Part shown: one piece after another, positions 38,401-46,508 of the stretch
Layout: the number at the start of each line of letters is the position of its first letter
How positions within the stretch are numbered: the stretch's first letter is position 1
Origin: Vulcanimicrobiota bacterium
GTDB taxonomy: Bacteria > Vulcanimicrobiota > Xenobia > Xenobiales > JADMJV01
Length of the DNA stretch: 64,000 bases
Reading direction: 5' to 3'
Assembly (NCBI GenBank): GCA_019637395.1
Contig: JAHBVR010000006.1
Span: 275,983-339,982, forward strand
The notes under the pieces: model-generated
Databases searched by the model: none
Told to the model about the DNA's origin: nothing
The model's input: the letters and a program-made list of their open reading frames with translations, nothing else
Made by a program: the position numbers and the translations under genes

Positions 38401-40447
38401 GTTGCTCCAGATCTTTCTGTAATTCTTTTAACTTGGCTGAGCTGCCCTCGTTCAGGCTACGCGCCAGCAAACTGCGAACCAATTGACTCTCGTGCTGCTG
38501 GCGCAAGCGAGGTCCCAGTCGAGCTGCGCCAGAGCGACTATCGGAAAAAGCCAGCATCCGGCGGCCTTCGCCGGGCAATTCGCGTGCGTTGCCCTGGCTG
38601 ACCAGAGGCGGTATCTCGGCATAGACGGTTTCGGCCACCAGCGATTGAAAAAGGCCGGGCCGGGATTCTAGATCGGCAAAATCCTTGCCGCCGCAATTGG
38701 GGCAACTGGAAACGGGCTTGAAAGAAACCCCGTTGCCCGGCTTCGTTACCTGCTCGAGATCGGGAGAATAGCTCAATCCCTCACCAGGCACCAGCAGCAT
38801 CTGATCCTTGAAACGCCCCACGGGTGACAGTTTGCTGCTCTTGGGCTTTTTGCTGACGCCCAGGGCACTTTCGCCGCAATCCTCGCAGCGCATCAGGGTA
38901 AAGGTGGGTTTCTGACAATGAGGACAGAGTTCGCCTCCCGCTGCTACTATCGGACCGTATCGGAAAAATCGGTTCTCCTCCGGGCCCGTGCAGAGCGGGT
39001 TGATACACACCTGCAGGCCCCCGGGCGCGCGTGTCTGTAGATGGAGCCGGTGGGGCAAGAGCGGCAAGGAATCAAGTTGCTCCCGAGCGGTTGCGAGCAA
39101 GGAGAGCAAGGCGGTGGTGGTAGCGAGATCGACTCGCCCCAATACGCTTTCGCTCAAATGGCGCAGCGGCATAAACGGCTGGTCGCGAAGGGCTACGGCC
39201 GCCTTGTGGTAATAGGGAGAGTGCCGCAAACAATGATAGAGAAAGGGTGCGACCGGGCCCTTGGGAGCGCTGGCCACCAGCCTGGGGCAAACCAGCTGAT
39301 TGAGGGTGGGCACTAACTGAGCGCAGTCCTCCAGACTGTCCAGCAAGACCTCTTCTCCCTCGGGATCGTGAGTTATGCCGCTGATTTCGAAGGCGTTCTG
39401 AGAGAGCTGAAGTTCAGCGCTCCCCGGCGGGTGCGGCTCGGGCAGAACCAGGGGAGCCGGCTTGCCCTGAATCAGCTGAACATTTGCACGGCTGAAAAGC
39501 TTGTTACCAAAGTCCACCAGTTCCTGGGGATCGCCGCTGCCGATGGTGGCCGAGGTTGCGATAAAGAGCACCTCTTCCGCCCGCTTGCCGCAGCGGTCGA
39601 GAAAACGTCGCAATAACAGGGTGATCTCAGCGGCCAGAGTGGCTGTGTAAAGGTGAGCCTCGTCCAGGACGATGGCTTGCAGGCCAGGACCAAAGAAGCA
39701 CTGGTCTTGCGGCCTGGCCAGCATGTATTCGAGCATGGAGTAGTTGGTGATCAGCAGGTCAGGGACCGGGAGGCGGGTGGGGGCAGTCTTCCCGTTGGCG
39801 TCTTCCAGACCGCGAGCCTGGCGGCGGGTGACACGCACGTGCTTCTGGCCCAATTGCAGTTGCTTGGATTTGGCCGCCTGAGCATTCTCCGGCGTTTCAC
39901 TGGTGAACCGACACAAAGACAGGCGATCTTGTCCGCGCAGCCAGCCTTCGAGACGCTGCAACTGGTCGTTGACCAGGGCATTCATCGGGTAGAGGACCAA
40001 TGCTCGCACGCCTTCTTGCTGGCGGGGATGAGCCCAAAGATGATTGAGCACCGGCAGCAGAAAAGCCTCGGTCTTACCCGCACCGGTGCCAGCTGTTACA
40101 ACCAGAGCGGGTTGCTCTCCATCCTGAACCGGGGCGGCCAGAATGGCTTCGGCCTGATGGCTGCGCAGGCTCCAGTGAGACGGCATGGCCCGATTTCGGT
40201 CCAATTGGGCGGCCAGGCCGGAATCGAAATGGCCCGCTTTGGCCAGTGAGCCGAGAGAATGCTCGGACGGAAGCGGGGAGACGGCACTCTCTACCCAAAG
40301 ATCGCCCATCAATGGTGCGTGCTGCTCCCAGCTACGGCGCACGGCTGCCTGGAGTTTGGCGTCCCTCAGATAGTGCTCGGAAACGGCGGTGTCGACGAGA
40401 CGCTGCTGCAGTCGCCGGGCCAGCCGAAAGGCGTTGAGTCGGGCCAT
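35441..40447 (-). CDS. DEAD-box helicase with C-terminal DUF1998/MZB zinc domain
   Basis: 1668 residues. Walker A TAGTGAGKTE (118-127), 'AIVLDEAHLYTATLA' motif II and 'FIATSATIG' motif III form RecA-like domain 1. Domain 2 has 'TTTMELGIDIGGLS' and 'QRAGRVGRRSDGS' (motif VI). The C-terminus ends in a Cys cluster (CETGCLDC), as in MrfA/YprA-type helicases with DUF1998. DISARM uses the same pair of domains as separate DrmA and DrmB proteins. It is twice the size of, and unlike, the BrxHI helicase expected in type 2 BREX. It is coupled on both sides: the ATG overlaps the upstream stop (ATGA) and its stop overlaps pglW. The ATG at 40,447 is preferred over the frame's upstream start. Confidence 0.85.
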   Translation of the reverse strand: MARLNAFRLARRLQQRLVDTAVSEHYLRDAKLQAAVRRSWEQHAPLMGDLWVESAVSPLPSEHSLGSLAKAGHFDSGLAAQLDRNRAMPSHWSLRSHQAEAILAAPVQDGEQPALVVTAGTGAGKTEAFLLPVLNHLWAHPRQQEGVRALVLYPMNALVNDQLQRLEGWLRGQDRLSLCRFTSETPENAQAAKSKQLQLGQKHVRVTRRQARGLEDANGKTAPTRLPVPDLLITNYSMLEYMLARPQDQCFFGPGLQAIVLDEAHLYTATLAAEITLLLRRFLDRCGKRAEEVLFIATSATIGSGDPQELVDFGNKLFSRANVQLIQGKPAPLVLPEPHPPGSAELQLSQNAFEISGITHDPEGEEVLLDSLEDCAQLVPTLNQLVCPRLVASAPKGPVAPFLYHCLRHSPYYHKAAVALRDQPFMPLRHLSESVLGRVDLATTTALLSLLATAREQLDSLPLLPHRLHLQTRAPGGLQVCINPLCTGPEENRFFRYGPIVAAGGELCPHCQKPTFTLMRCEDCGESALGVSKKPKSSKLSPVGRFKDQMLLVPGEGLSYSPDLEQVTKPGNGVSFKPVSSCPNCGGKDFADLESRPGLFQSLVAETVYAEIPPLVSQGNARELPGEGRRMLAFSDSRSGAARLGPRLRQQHESQLVRSLLARSLNEGSSAKLKELQKDLEQLRQLPAAEIVDKMMAEKRAEIDILGGGNTVEEWALALAKRPEAMQIFEPEKAESQHVDQWGTNTLKLNQEAVLKTNTLTKKLAGELALPLRRSFLLLEACGLAEVVYPELERAKAPDTLLGLLPENMVAEVASAWPNLLAFLLDTLRLDRALSLGNEDWNRELRIGSVSLGWWVTRIQFTGKVERHRRRRLVANLWGAEHAETILEAAFDQLFANGSPSGELGAHSHGHGWSWLESNPDFQHKKQPALRILFPMLRLRRPLRLFWCSVTNRLWPRQVKNSAPYQGCDGTLSEITHAQADQTPGYQRIRQELQDGGLFRLGLWAEEHSAQLGPSQARRLQELFRAGMRNLLSCTTTMELGIDIGGLSATLLANVPPGKANYLQRAGRVGRRSDGSSVVVTFCRQQPYDQEVFHRFGAFLSRPLRKPTVFLHRERIVQRHLHAWLLGEFFAQFYRPDDHTGAMSAYGKMGPFCAMQTVEKSHKDKGKGKGTLVPCAPPEAPVPRPQWWKDRPSLQEAFLDWVSWVEANQQRYESRLQTIFRGTPAAQFKDCRRSLQLVLFGKSEGIEEDGWTTIYGQLLQQWQAAKDTSEANSLYYRLDALHEMTVIETLGDRQFLPRYGFPIGLQKLKVHDPSLPSGQVAEDRYRLERAGLLALREYVPGSSLMVAGRVVTSHGLLKHWSGATTDDAFGLRAQAGQCSKGHFYYNLAGELGDCPVCGEQPQAQRKGLLFPRYGYTTAEWDPPSFQKDLDMVGQVSQVSTTFAGGEDDSVPPEVAEVPQLFFRYQSAGEIVAYNGGEQNTGFAICLNCGYADSEKQNPDEPPTGFSTHRRLRGQKQCSQDIHAMRQQWLAAWERTDCVLIDWEKALGSRPAKGLVATLGEALRLAGAEILELDSREIGLLVTPTRSGGWATLLFDNVPGGAAHVFELMTLTRKWLQNAKRVLFRDEEHHRRCETGCLDCILTYSIQEQISEGLQRRSAHSALEALLDA

Positions 40448-42768
40448 CAGCGCAAGCTTTCCTTGAGAATCAGTTGCTGGAAAGTGGGAAAGGCCAGAGC
40501 TACATCCAGATCCACGTGAGACCGATGGCCGAAATAAAGGCCGAGCAAATGCTGCAGCCAACCTCGATCCACACCCATCTCACGCTCCACCCGACTTTCC
40601 AAATCTCCGTCTAAAAGTCGAGCTAGATACTGAATTTCCTGGGTACATTCGCCCAAGCTGAGCAAACGCTCGAGCAGGCGGGGGTGAATGCGCAGCCAAC
40701 TCTGCCATGGGGCCATCTTGAGCAGACTCCTGGCTTGCTCCGGAGTGAGGGGGAAGTCTGAGGAAAACAAGGCTCGTAGAACTTCGAACCAGCCTTCCTC
40801 CTCGCGCTGAGTCAGACCCTCGAACTGGCTTTCCATCCAGGCGCTCAGGAATTCGAATTCTCGCCCCTTAATCCAGTGCCGCGCCAGGGCCTGGCTGCCA
40901 TACTCGAGGAGCGGCATATGGGCCCAGCGCATCAGGTGAGCGGCCAGACGCGGGTTCGACTGCTGCTGAGGCGGGCGATTGCGTAGCCAAAAACTGCCCA
41001 ACCAGGCAGAACCGTAGCCGACCGCGATCACCAGAGGATTGGGCATGGGAAGTTCTCCGCATTGTTGATAGGGGATTCTTTGAAGCTGGTTCCCGTCCCA
41101 GAAGAGCAGAAAATGCTTGGGGCTGAGTGGAATGCGGCTGACCAGGTTGTAGCGGTCGCCCTCGAGCTGAGCGCACTGAACCACTCCCTGATGGCAAACA
41201 CTGGAAAAAAGACGTCGGTCCGGATGATCCAGAGGATTGAAAGGTCCCTTGCGCAGGATCAAGGGCGCTCCGTAGCCGCTCAGTCCTTGGAAGCGAGCCG
41301 TGCCCGTGGGCGGCCGGCCCAGAAAGCGGTGGCCTTCCAACAGGCCAAATTCGGAAAAGTCCCCCAGAAAGCGGAACGACTGCAGTGCTCCCAGGTCGGC
41401 CTTTCCCTGGTCTTCAAAGGTACGCCATTCGCCTGCACATTGCCAGGTGATCAGTTCCACATTCAAGTCGGCCCGCACCGTGCGGGTTCGACCCTGGTGG
41501 CGAAGCCTTAGCGGCCAGTTCGATTGGCGCAAGTCAGCCGGCAACTCGGCCTGCACTTGATGGGAGCCATAGAAGTCAGACACCTCGGCACCGGACACCC
41601 GGGTGTCGGGAGGCAAATTCCGCAACACACCCTCCAAATGGTGAGGCAGGCTCTTGATGAGATGATGCTCCCAGACCAGCTCGACCTTCTGCAGCGGGCC
41701 CCCAGTTTGCGCCGCCCACTCCAGCTTGTGCCCGGACTGGTCGACCAGTTCCAGGGGCAAGGAGCCCAGTTGGACCCAGTTCTGGTGGATCCGCCGCACG
41801 GGGCTGGTGACGCGGCAGCCTTCCGGTAAATGAACGGACCCACCGGCCGAGGGCTGCCTCCTCAACCTGCCGTGCTCATCCCAGAATTGCAGGTCTCCAT
41901 TCCAGAGGGCAACCTCGCAATGCAGGGTGTCGCCGGTGGCCAGGCTGGTCAGCGTTAGCGAAAGATCCGGTTGGGCCGGGTCGCAAAGGACGCTGGCGGG
42001 CTGAGGCAGCCCTTCAATGACCTGGATAAATTCGAAGGGATGGTCGAGCTGATAGCTGCCGTCCTCCAGGCTTGGGAAAAGAGGTTGGAATTCCAGTTCG
42101 AATTCGGGCCCCTCTTCGGTCCACGTAAGGCGGGCCAATGAGGCCGCCTCCTCCGATTGACCTTTCCAGCCTTCGGGCCAGAATGGGTTCTCTGGCGCAG
42201 CCTGGTTGGCTTGCAGCTTGGACCACAGATCCCGGAAGATCTGGGATTCTTGGAGCAGGATGCGCACTGCGGTGGGCTGGCCATAGCCTGACAACCACTG
42301 GCTCAGATTGGCCATGCCGTTGTGAGTGAAGCCAAACTGCAGGTAGACGGTTACGTAATATGCCTGTCCGCCGTGGCGGCCGAACGCGTGTCTTAGCTCG
42401 AAGCGCCGGCAGCAGCTCTCCAGAGCCCATTTTAGAGCGGCGCGCGGATGACCCTGAGCGAACAGGATGGTTCTGGCTTCCTCTGGGAACTGGCGAGACA
42501 CCGGCGGCCAGATTTCCCCCTCGCTGGCATATTCACGGCCATATAAGGAGGCAAACCACAATAGGGTCAGGGCGAGCGCGTCAGCGGCACTGTGCTGGCG
42601 GGCGGAGTCATAGTAGTCATTGCGGAGGAACTCCTCGAGCCGGCTGGCTTTGGTTTCTGTTGGCCAGGCCAGCAGGCTGGCTCGATGTTCCGGAGTCAGC
42701 GGCACCTCACACAAAGAGCAGATCCCTGTCGGTTTGTGCTGTCGTAGATAGTCCACCCAATTTTTCAC
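40447..42768 (-). CDS. Large protein of unknown function coupled to helicase
   Basis: Not recognised with confidence. The N-terminal ~180 residues are helical, with a Cys pair (CSLC). A long beta-rich middle (about 250-600) resembles Ig-like sheets, and a helical end follows. The general plan recalls STY4851-type proteins found beside defence helicases, but this is a weak memory match. The frame is open to 43,023, where it overlaps the small regulator gene. A GTG at 42,768 lies 136 nt downstream of that gene and after a purine-rich stretch, giving 773-774 residues; other starts are possible. The stop overlaps the helicase ATG, so it belongs to the same complex or pathway. Confidence 0.65.
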   Translation of the reverse strand: MKNWVDYLRQHKPTGICSLCEVPLTPEHRASLLAWPTETKASRLEEFLRNDYYDSARQHSAADALALTLLWFASLYGREYASEGEIWPPVSRQFPEEARTILFAQGHPRAALKWALESCCRRFELRHAFGRHGGQAYYVTVYLQFGFTHNGMANLSQWLSGYGQPTAVRILLQESQIFRDLWSKLQANQAAPENPFWPEGWKGQSEEAASLARLTWTEEGPEFELEFQPLFPSLEDGSYQLDHPFEFIQVIEGLPQPASVLCDPAQPDLSLTLTSLATGDTLHCEVALWNGDLQFWDEHGRLRRQPSAGGSVHLPEGCRVTSPVRRIHQNWVQLGSLPLELVDQSGHKLEWAAQTGGPLQKVELVWEHHLIKSLPHHLEGVLRNLPPDTRVSGAEVSDFYGSHQVQAELPADLRQSNWPLRLRHQGRTRTVRADLNVELITWQCAGEWRTFEDQGKADLGALQSFRFLGDFSEFGLLEGHRFLGRPPTGTARFQGLSGYGAPLILRKGPFNPLDHPDRRLFSSVCHQGVVQCAQLEGDRYNLVSRIPLSPKHFLLFWDGNQLQRIPYQQCGELPMPNPLVIAVGYGSAWLGSFWLRNRPPQQQSNPRLAAHLMRWAHMPLLEYGSQALARHWIKGREFEFLSAWMESQFEGLTQREEEGWFEVLRALFSSDFPLTPEQARSLLKMAPWQSWLRIHPRLLERLLSLGECTQEIQYLARLLDGDLESRVEREMGVDRGWLQHLLGLYFGHRSHVDLDVALAFPTFQQLILKESLR

Positions 42769-42904
42769 GCCCGCCCTGGTTCGCTTCCATGCGAATGCAT
42801 GCCTGTGATTAATTGGGTGGGTAGGCTCAAAATACAGGGGCTGGCTGATTGACCAGGTCTTGCGGAGACCCGAATGGGCCAGCTCAGAACAGGTAACTCG
42901 CGCT

Positions 42905-43114
42905 TCACTCCAGAGAGTGGGTCTCCGCCTTCCTGGCTTCCATTTCTTTCCTGACCAATTCCTCGAGAAACTGGCGTGGGCCTTGAGGCTGGCTGTGAAT
43001 GTATTCATACAGCTCAGGATCAAAACGAAACCCGAGCATAGGCGCTCCCTTTTTGCCCGGTTCGTTTTCGTATATACGAGGCCTTCCGAGTTTTTTCTTC
43101 GGCAATTCTGACAT
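42905..43114 (-). CDS. Small ribbon-helix-helix-like regulator
   Basis: 69 residues. A basic N-arm (KKKLGRPRIYENEPGKK) precedes 'PMLGFRFDPELYEYIHSQP' and 'GPRQFLEELVRKEMEARK'. One strand and two helices of this spacing are the pattern of CopG/Arc-type repressors. AGGAG lies 4 nt before the ATG at 43,114. Two perfect GGTGCTAGCACC palindromes lie directly upstream, one overlapping its leader and one inside the divergent integrase promoter, so it is a likely autoregulator of this switch. It is upstream of the helicase operon in the same direction and may also control it. Confidence 0.65.
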   Translation of the reverse strand: MSELPKKKLGRPRIYENEPGKKGAPMLGFRFDPELYEYIHSQPQGPRQFLEELVRKEMEARKAETHSLE

Positions 43115-43124
43115 TTTTCTCCTA

Positions 43125-43172
43125 GGTGCTAGCACCAAAGGCTTGACAAGGTGCTAGCACCTGTAGTATATT
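43125..43172 (+). promoter_or_regulatory. Integrase promoter with two palindromic operators
   Basis: GGTGCTAGCACC occurs twice, at 43,125-43,136 and 43,150-43,161, centres 25 bp apart. TTGACA (43,143-43,148) and TATATT (43,167-43,172, 18 bp spacing) point toward the integrase. The second palindrome fills the spacer, so a bound repressor would block RNA polymerase. Confidence 0.7.
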
Positions 43173-43353
43173 AGACCAGTAGCCACACCGCAAGTAAACT
43201 GACCGAATCTCGGTCGCCGCGAGTGCCCCCCCGATTCCAGACCGCACAGCAAAACGTCTGTTTTGTGATGTACGGCTCCGGATGATTCCAACCGACATGC
43301 GCTCCTGGCTTTGCCTTGCTTTGCGCTGCCCAGAAACACCAAGGAGGAAGAAA

Positions 43354-44652
43354 ATGAGTGTCATTAAGCGAGTCTCTAGCGCGGGAACAGTCACCTGGTT
43401 GGCCCGCGTTTTCCGTGAGTTCGATTCGGAGAATGGACGGCAGAAGGTCGTTGCCAAGTCTTTCCGGACCCAGAAAGAGGCGAAGGCCTGGGAGGCCAAG
43501 ACCCTCAGGTCGGTAGGGGAGGGGACCTTCCAGGAGCTGTCCAAGGTGACCGTAGCCGATTTCTTCTATGACTGGCTCGAGAAGTCAGCCAAAATCAAGC
43601 TGAAAGTGCAAACGGTTGAGCTTTACGAGCGTTCGTTTCGCCTGTATGTGCAACCGCACATTGGCAAGCTGCAGCTGCAGAAGCTTACCCCCCTCGATAT
43701 TCAGGGGGTTTATGCCAAGTTGACGGAAGGCCCGCCCCCGCTCGCCCCGCAGACGATCAAGAATGCGCATACCGCCCTGCGCAGCTGTCTGAAGCAGGCG
43801 GTGCGCTGGCGCCAGCTCCCCTTTAGTCCTGCCAATGACGTGGACCTGCCCAAGAGACTGGGGGAGCAGGCCAAGATTCGGGCAATGTCACCTGAACAGG
43901 CCGTGGCTTTCTTAGATGCCTGCGGCAAGCGGGACCACGGAATCGTGCTGTTGTTTGCTCTGGCCTCGGGGGCACGACCGGGTGAATACCTGGCCTTGTT
44001 GTGGTCGGACATCGACTGGACCGCCGGCACGGTGCGTATCGAACGGACTATCATCTGGCCGAAGGGTGGTGGCTGGCAGTTTGACACGCCGAAGACGCGC
44101 AAGAGCGGCCGCACCATCGCAATGCCGGCCGAGGTGCTGGACGCGCTGCGCGAGCACCGCATTCGCCAGTTGGAGCTCAAGGAGTTCTTGGGCGACGACT
44201 GGAGAAGCCCGCACGACCTGGTCTTCACCGACACTGGAGGGAACGCTGTCTACGAACGGCACCTGACCACTCGCACCTTTAAGCGCGTGCTGAAAGATGC
44301 CGGTCTGCCCGCAGATTTTCGTCTCTATGATCTTCGTCACACATGCGCAACTCTGTTACTTGTGGCGAATGTGCCGGCCAAAGTCGTGGCTGAGCGTCTT
44401 GGGCACAGCAGTGTCACCCAGACCCTGGACACTTACTCACACGTTCTACCGGTGCTCGAAGAAAAGGCCACCGATGAGCTGCGTAACGTTCTCTTCCAGA
44501 ATCCCAACAAGCCGGCACCGCAAATCTTCGCTTGCCTGCCCCCTGGCAACGAAGCCCCACCGGACCGACAGGGCCAGCAGGCCAAAAAGGTCAAGCTCCC
44601 TCGCCGGCCCCGCAAACGACCAACAAATGGAACGACCAATGAACCGCAATAG
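43354..44652 (+). CDS. Tyrosine-type site-specific integrase
   Basis: 432 residues of phage-integrase type: an N-terminal arm-binding domain (residues 1-60, 'KSFRTQKEAKAWEAKT'), a core-binding SAM-like domain (65-155) and the catalytic domain. The latter carries Arg208 (ASGARPGEYLALLW), Arg328 in 'YDLRHT' (first His is Tyr, a common variant), His351 (RLGHSS) and nucleophile Tyr361. AAGGAGGA at 43,341-43,348 supports the ATG at 43,354; the frame is open upstream. With its arm-binding domain it is the best candidate for mobilising the 51.7 kb island through the tRNA-Pro repeats, although it lies in the middle. Confidence 0.92.
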   Translation: MSVIKRVSSAGTVTWLARVFREFDSENGRQKVVAKSFRTQKEAKAWEAKTLRSVGEGTFQELSKVTVADFFYDWLEKSAKIKLKVQTVELYERSFRLYVQPHIGKLQLQKLTPLDIQGVYAKLTEGPPPLAPQTIKNAHTALRSCLKQAVRWRQLPFSPANDVDLPKRLGEQAKIRAMSPEQAVAFLDACGKRDHGIVLLFALASGARPGEYLALLWSDIDWTAGTVRIERTIIWPKGGGWQFDTPKTRKSGRTIAMPAEVLDALREHRIRQLELKEFLGDDWRSPHDLVFTDTGGNAVYERHLTTRTFKRVLKDAGLPADFRLYDLRHTCATLLLVANVPAKVVAERLGHSSVTQTLDTYSHVLPVLEEKATDELRNVLFQNPNKPAPQIFACLPPGNEAPPDRQGQQAKKVKLPRRPRKRPTNGTTNEPQ

Positions 44653-44721
44653 TACTCACCCGACGCGAAACAACCAACGTAATATACCGAGAATAATGCC
44701 TAAATAATGGGTGCAATTAAA

Positions 44722-44750
44722 TTGACAATGGCAATTATAAATAGTATAAT
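44722..44750 (+). promoter_or_regulatory. Perfect-consensus sigma-70 promoter
   Basis: TTGACA (44,722-44,727), 17 bp spacer, TATAAT (44,745-44,750), in an AT-rich patch that stands out from its surroundings. It reads toward the SWIM/HTH/DprA genes. Confidence 0.85.
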
Positions 44751-44991
44751 TCTAGGGTAGTCAATTAGCGGACACGGCCGTAGCAAACCGAGAAACTACC
44801 ACCCGTGCACCCCAGGAGCCGCGCACCGCGGCAGCCCGCCAACGGCGGCCAGGACACCCAACCCCACCTGAAACTAAGAAAATGGCCTTGAGCGGCGACC
44901 GCCGTGGCGGGGCCTATGACTACGTACACCACCCCCGGGCCCTGGCAAAGCAATGTACGCCCGGAAACCCAAACAAACCAAAGGAGAAACC
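44751..44991 (+). promoter_or_regulatory. ~230 nt leader of SWIM-HTH-DprA operon
   Basis: No gene is evident between the promoter and the ATG at 44,992. The GC-rich stretch 44,815-44,940 can fold (CCGCGCACCGCGG, GCCCGCCAACGGCGG) and AAAGGAG precedes the first gene. It may be a regulatory leader; no known riboswitch is recognised. Confidence 0.35.
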
Positions 44992-45285
44992 ATGAGCCGT
45001 AAAACCGTAACCGACAAGGCCGACCGCCTGAAGAAGAACTACCGCGTGATACTGATGAACCCGGGCCAGGCCCTGGTGATTGGCGACCACGACACCTACG
45101 ACGTGACCAAGCTGTCTTACCGCTGGAGCTGCAACTGCCCGTGGGGCCGGCATAAAGGGAAATGGAGCGAGTGCAGCCACGTGGTGGCCGTGCACAAGGC
45201 CCTGGTGGACCCGGACAGCCAGGCGCCGGTGGCCCGACTGGCCGGACTGTTGCAAGAAGTAAAGCGTATGAAGGAGAGTGCCTAA
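44992..45285 (+). CDS. SWIM zinc-finger protein
   Basis: 97 residues. 'YRWSCNCPWGRHKGKWSECSHVVAVHKAL' is a SWIM motif (C-x-C, long gap, C-x-H). The N-terminal half is a small sheet (YRVILMNPGQALVIGDHDTYDV). SWIM fingers mediate DNA or protein binding. It is first in a three-gene run, with AAAGGAG before the ATG and 2 nt to the next gene. Similar small SWIM proteins are common in mobile elements and phages. Confidence 0.75.
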   Translation: MSRKTVTDKADRLKKNYRVILMNPGQALVIGDHDTYDVTKLSYRWSCNCPWGRHKGKWSECSHVVAVHKALVDPDSQAPVARLAGLLQEVKRMKESA

Positions 45286-45287
45286 CC

Positions 45288-45485
45288 ATGAAATTTTTGA
45301 CAGTGACAGAGATGGCCGAAACCCTGGGGATGACCACCGGCCGCGTGTATGAGGTGCTACGCCTGGGCCTGATACCGGCGGTGCGCATTGGCCGCCAGGT
45401 ACGCGTGGAGGAGCAAGCCTTTAAGGACTGGGTAGCCAAAGGCGGCCAGACCTACGCCCACCTGGACAAAACCCGCGCCAGCTAG
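45288..45485 (+). CDS. Excisionase-type (MerR-like) helix-turn-helix protein
   Basis: 65 residues that are nearly all winged HTH: 'LTVTEMAETLGMTTGRVYEVLRLGLIPAVRIGRQVRVEEQAFKDWV' is the standard excisionase/MerR-like domain seen in recombination directionality factors. AAGGAG is placed before the ATG. It lies 630 nt after the integrase stop, under its own promoter, so it is a plausible Xis for the island. Confidence 0.85.
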   Translation: MKFLTVTEMAETLGMTTGRVYEVLRLGLIPAVRIGRQVRVEEQAFKDWVAKGGQTYAHLDKTRAS

Positions 45486-45538
45486 CACCCGGCGGGGGGC
45501 AACATCGCCCCCCGCCCGACCGAGGAGGAGAACCCGAG

Positions 45539-46240
45539 ATGAAGACCGTGACTGTAAACCTGAACACCCCAAACTACCCGAGCCAGCTGGCCCAAGCGCT
45601 AGGCCGCCGGGCCCACGGCCAACTGGACTGCCGGGGCAACCTGGAGCTGTTGCGCGCCCCGGGCGTAGGCTTTAGCGGTAGCCGCAACGCCAGCACCAAA
45701 GGCCTGGAGCAAGCCGATACCTACGCCCGGCAATTGGCCCGCGAAGGCTGGACCATTGTGTCAGGGCACGCCAGCGGGGTGGACGTGACCAGCCACCGCG
45801 CGGCCCTGGCAGCCGGTGGAACCACCATTTTGGTGTTGCCCCACGGGATGGACCAGTTTAGACTGAGGCCTGAGCTGCGGCCAGTGTGGGACTGGAGCCG
45901 CGCCCTGGTGGTGAGCCCCTATGAACCGCAAGCGGCCTTTAAGCCGTTTAGAGCGATACAGCGAAATGAAGTGATAGCCGGGCTGAGCCAGGGAGTGGTG
46001 GTGTTTGAAGCCGGCAACCTGGGAGGCACCCTGAACACCGGACTGACCACCCTGAAGCTGAAAAGGCCACTGTTTGCGGCCATATATGAGGGAATGCCCC
46101 CGACTGCCACCGGAAACCGGCTGTTGATAGCCCGCGGCGCCCGCCCGCTGGAGACCGACCGAGAAAACCCCGCCCACCACACGCACAAAATGGCCGAGGT
46201 GATGGAGCAGAACGCAACCTGGATGGCCGCAAGCGCCTGA
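45539..46240 (+). CDS. DprA/Smf-like Rossmann-fold protein
   Basis: 233 residues. 'VGFSGSRNAS', 'WTIVSGHASGVDVTSHRAALAAGGTTILVLPHG' and 'FRAIQRNEVIAGLSQGVVVFEA' followed by 'GTLNTG' are the DprA Rossmann motifs. It lacks the N-terminal SAM and C-terminal winged-helix domains of chromosomal DprA, so it is a reduced form. DprA loads RecA on single-stranded DNA during transformation; truncated relatives on mobile elements probably protect or process incoming single strands. GAGGAGGAG precedes the ATG. Third gene of the SWIM-HTH operon. Confidence 0.8.
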   Translation: MKTVTVNLNTPNYPSQLAQALGRRAHGQLDCRGNLELLRAPGVGFSGSRNASTKGLEQADTYARQLAREGWTIVSGHASGVDVTSHRAALAAGGTTILVLPHGMDQFRLRPELRPVWDWSRALVVSPYEPQAAFKPFRAIQRNEVIAGLSQGVVVFEAGNLGGTLNTGLTTLKLKRPLFAAIYEGMPPTATGNRLLIARGARPLETDRENPAHHTHKMAEVMEQNATWMAASA

Positions 46241-46302
46241 GCCAGAAGTAGATACCCGGGATCAGCAAGCGCCTGAGCCTCGGGGTACGCCCCAGCTTGA
46301 TA

Positions 46303-46330
46303 CCCCGCCCCGGCGTTAGCCGGGGCGGGG
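46303..46330 (+). terminator. Strong hairpin after DprA-like gene
   Basis: CCCCGCCCCGGC-GTTA-GCCGGGGCGGGG: a perfect 12 bp GC stem with a 4 nt loop, ~60 nt after the DprA-like stop. There is no T-run, so it may be a factor-dependent terminator or an RNA-stabilising hairpin. Confidence 0.6.
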
Positions 46331-46508
46331 AGCCCAACCCCTTTGAAAAAACTAGCGCCCAAGCCCCAGCTTTGTTTAAGAGCCCATCTATCGCCTGAGC
46401 CCCTCTTTGTTTTCATGCCCGACCGGGGGGGTGTGGGGGGGCTTGTCCCCCCCACGTAAAAAGAAGATCTAAAACGGGGTCGTCGTCGTCGTCGTTTTGG
46501 GTGGCAGG

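Noticed and set aside
31468-40447. Calling the helicase-pglW block a DISARM system
   Set aside because: No separate DrmA/DrmB, DrmC or DISARM methyltransferase is seen; PglW, PglX, PglY and PglZ point to BREX type 2. Likeness to DISARM is limited to the helicase-DUF1998 pair.
42769-43023. Extended N-terminus of the unknown helicase-coupled protein
   Set aside because: It would overlap the small regulator gene in another frame; a GTG start downstream of that gene is more likely.
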